This document shows positions 63,562 through 64,000 of a DNA stretch of 64,000 nt, piece by piece. The DNA is from Streptomyces tuirus (GTDB lineage Bacteria > Actinomycetota > Actinomycetes > Streptomycetales > Streptomycetaceae), in NCBI RefSeq assembly GCF_014701095.1, contig NZ_AP023439.1, forward strand, positions 6,932,001 to 6,996,000, in the 5' to 3' direction. The position numbers and the translations under genes were made by a program. Below the pieces are notes generated by a model. That model saw only the letters and a list, made by a program, of their open reading frames with translations. It did not search any database and was not told where the DNA came from. Positions within the stretch are counted from its first letter, which is position 1. Every line of letters starts with the position of its first letter.

Positions 63562-64000
63562 ATGAGCCAAGCCCGCAATCATGGCGTCCACCACCGGCCG
63601 GTACGGTCGTTCGGCGACCGAGCGGCCGCTGCCGGGGCTTCGGCCCGCAGGCGCGTCGTCGCGCGGCTGGGCGCCGGCGCACCCGTGCTGCCGGTCGTGG
63701 TCGTCGCCGCCGTCGTGTCGGCCGACCTCGTGGGCGGGGCGGGGATGATCTGGCTGCCCCTGCTCGCGGCCGGGCCGGCCCTGGCGGCCACGACCAACGG
63801 ACCGCGCGGGGTCCTCTGTGTCGGCGTCCTCACCGTCGCGGTCGGTGCGACCCTCGGCATCCGGGACGGAGTGCCGGGCCGGGAACTGGCCGCCATGCTG
63901 TCGGCCCTGGTCGCCGTCACGCTCGCGAGCGGCCTGGCCAGCGCCCTGCGCGGACGCCGGGAACGGGTGCTCGCCGCTGTCCGCTCGGTCGCGGAGACGG
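63562..64000 (+). CDS. Membrane protein, probably SpoIIE-type phosphatase (3' end beyond window)
   Basis: The frame opens with ATG 63562 (MSQARNHGVHHRPVRSFGDR) and continues to the window edge, 146 codons. Three hydrophobic helices (residues about 40-60, 64-92 and 98-125) are followed by RGRRERVLAAVRSVAET. That order, three helices and then a basic stretch leading to a coiled linker, is the same as in the membrane PP2C phosphatase at 31050-32177 (LQREETLFQLRLVADAAQ), so a C-terminal SpoIIE domain is expected. This is inference from the N-terminal part only. The upstream 100 bp is AT-richer and probably holds the promoter. Confidence 0.6.
   Translation, partial: MSQARNHGVHHRPVRSFGDRAAAAGASARRRVVARLGAGAPVLPVVVVAAVVSADLVGGAGMIWLPLLAAGPALAATTNGPRGVLCVGVLTVAVGATLGIRDGVPGRELAAMLSALVAVTLASGLASALRGRRERVLAAVRSVAET

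Overview
This 64 kb window is high-GC DNA with strong third-position G/C bias. It looks like a chromosomal segment of a Streptomyces or a close relative. The basis is family content: SpoIIE-type PP2C phosphatases, PucR-type regulators, a TerD-family protein, an Rv1733c-like membrane protein, a soluble multi-HAMP hybrid kinase, an ECF41 sigma factor and an actinobacterial-type [NiFe] hydrogenase. I saw no rRNA, tRNA, CRISPR array, transposase or phage gene. All identifications come from reading the sequence; no database search was run.

Layout. (i) 0.3-10.7 kb: a small hypothetical protein, a PLP-dependent cysteine synthase/desulfhydrase-like enzyme, a DeoR regulator, a large membrane protein with a GHSQG lipase-like motif, an unusual beta-helix/AAA+ ATPase fusion, an Rv1733c-like membrane protein, a MOSC protein and a Pro/Gln-rich protein. 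(ii) 11-19.4 kb: a double TerD protein, an HpnB-like glycosyltransferase, a glutamate-racemase-like protein, a PH-like membrane protein, an O-antigen-ligase-like protein, apolipoprotein N-acyltransferase, a NUDIX hydrolase and 3-hydroxybutyrate dehydrogenase. Five of the plus-strand genes here have a TANNNT -10 box 6-7 nt before the start codon, which suggests leaderless mRNAs. (iii) 19.5-28 kb: a GAF/PucR regulator, an MHS-type transporter, a padR-acyl-CoA dehydrogenase operon with an 11-bp inverted-repeat operator at padR, a DUF4394 secreted protein and a second PucR-like regulator.

(iv) 28-43 kb is a signalling hub. It holds a transmembrane SpoIIE phosphatase/anti-sigma-like kinase, a second membrane SpoIIE phosphatase, a substrate-binding-like protein, a lipoprotein and I36 inhibitor pair, a winged-helix regulator, a STAS anti-sigma antagonist, a 1423-residue hybrid histidine kinase with six 92-residue HAMP repeats, and an ANTAR/GAF/PAS/SpoIIE phosphatase. 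This is the gene set of a partner-switching stress response. (v) 43-47.2 kb: an NmrA-like oxidoreductase faces an ECF41 sigma factor, with an ECF41-type promoter in front of the oxidoreductase. NAD-malic enzyme follows, with 29-bp tandem repeats in its 5' region, and then a DUF6069 membrane protein.

(vi) 47.4-62.3 kb is a complete group 1h (formerly group 5, actinobacterial) [NiFe] hydrogenase locus. The rightward operon encodes a repeat-bearing protein of unknown role, the small and large subunits, a NifU-C-like protein, a DUF5947 protein, two small proteins and HypA. The leftward operon encodes a HoxX-like enzyme, the endopeptidase, and HypB, F, C, D and E. The two operons converge on a strong hairpin. 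HoxX is known elsewhere to make the active-site CO from formyl-tetrahydrofolate in air, which fits a high-affinity H2-oxidising enzyme used in dormancy. (vii) An IclR regulator is divergent to the maturation operon, and a membrane protein, probably another phosphatase, runs off the right end.
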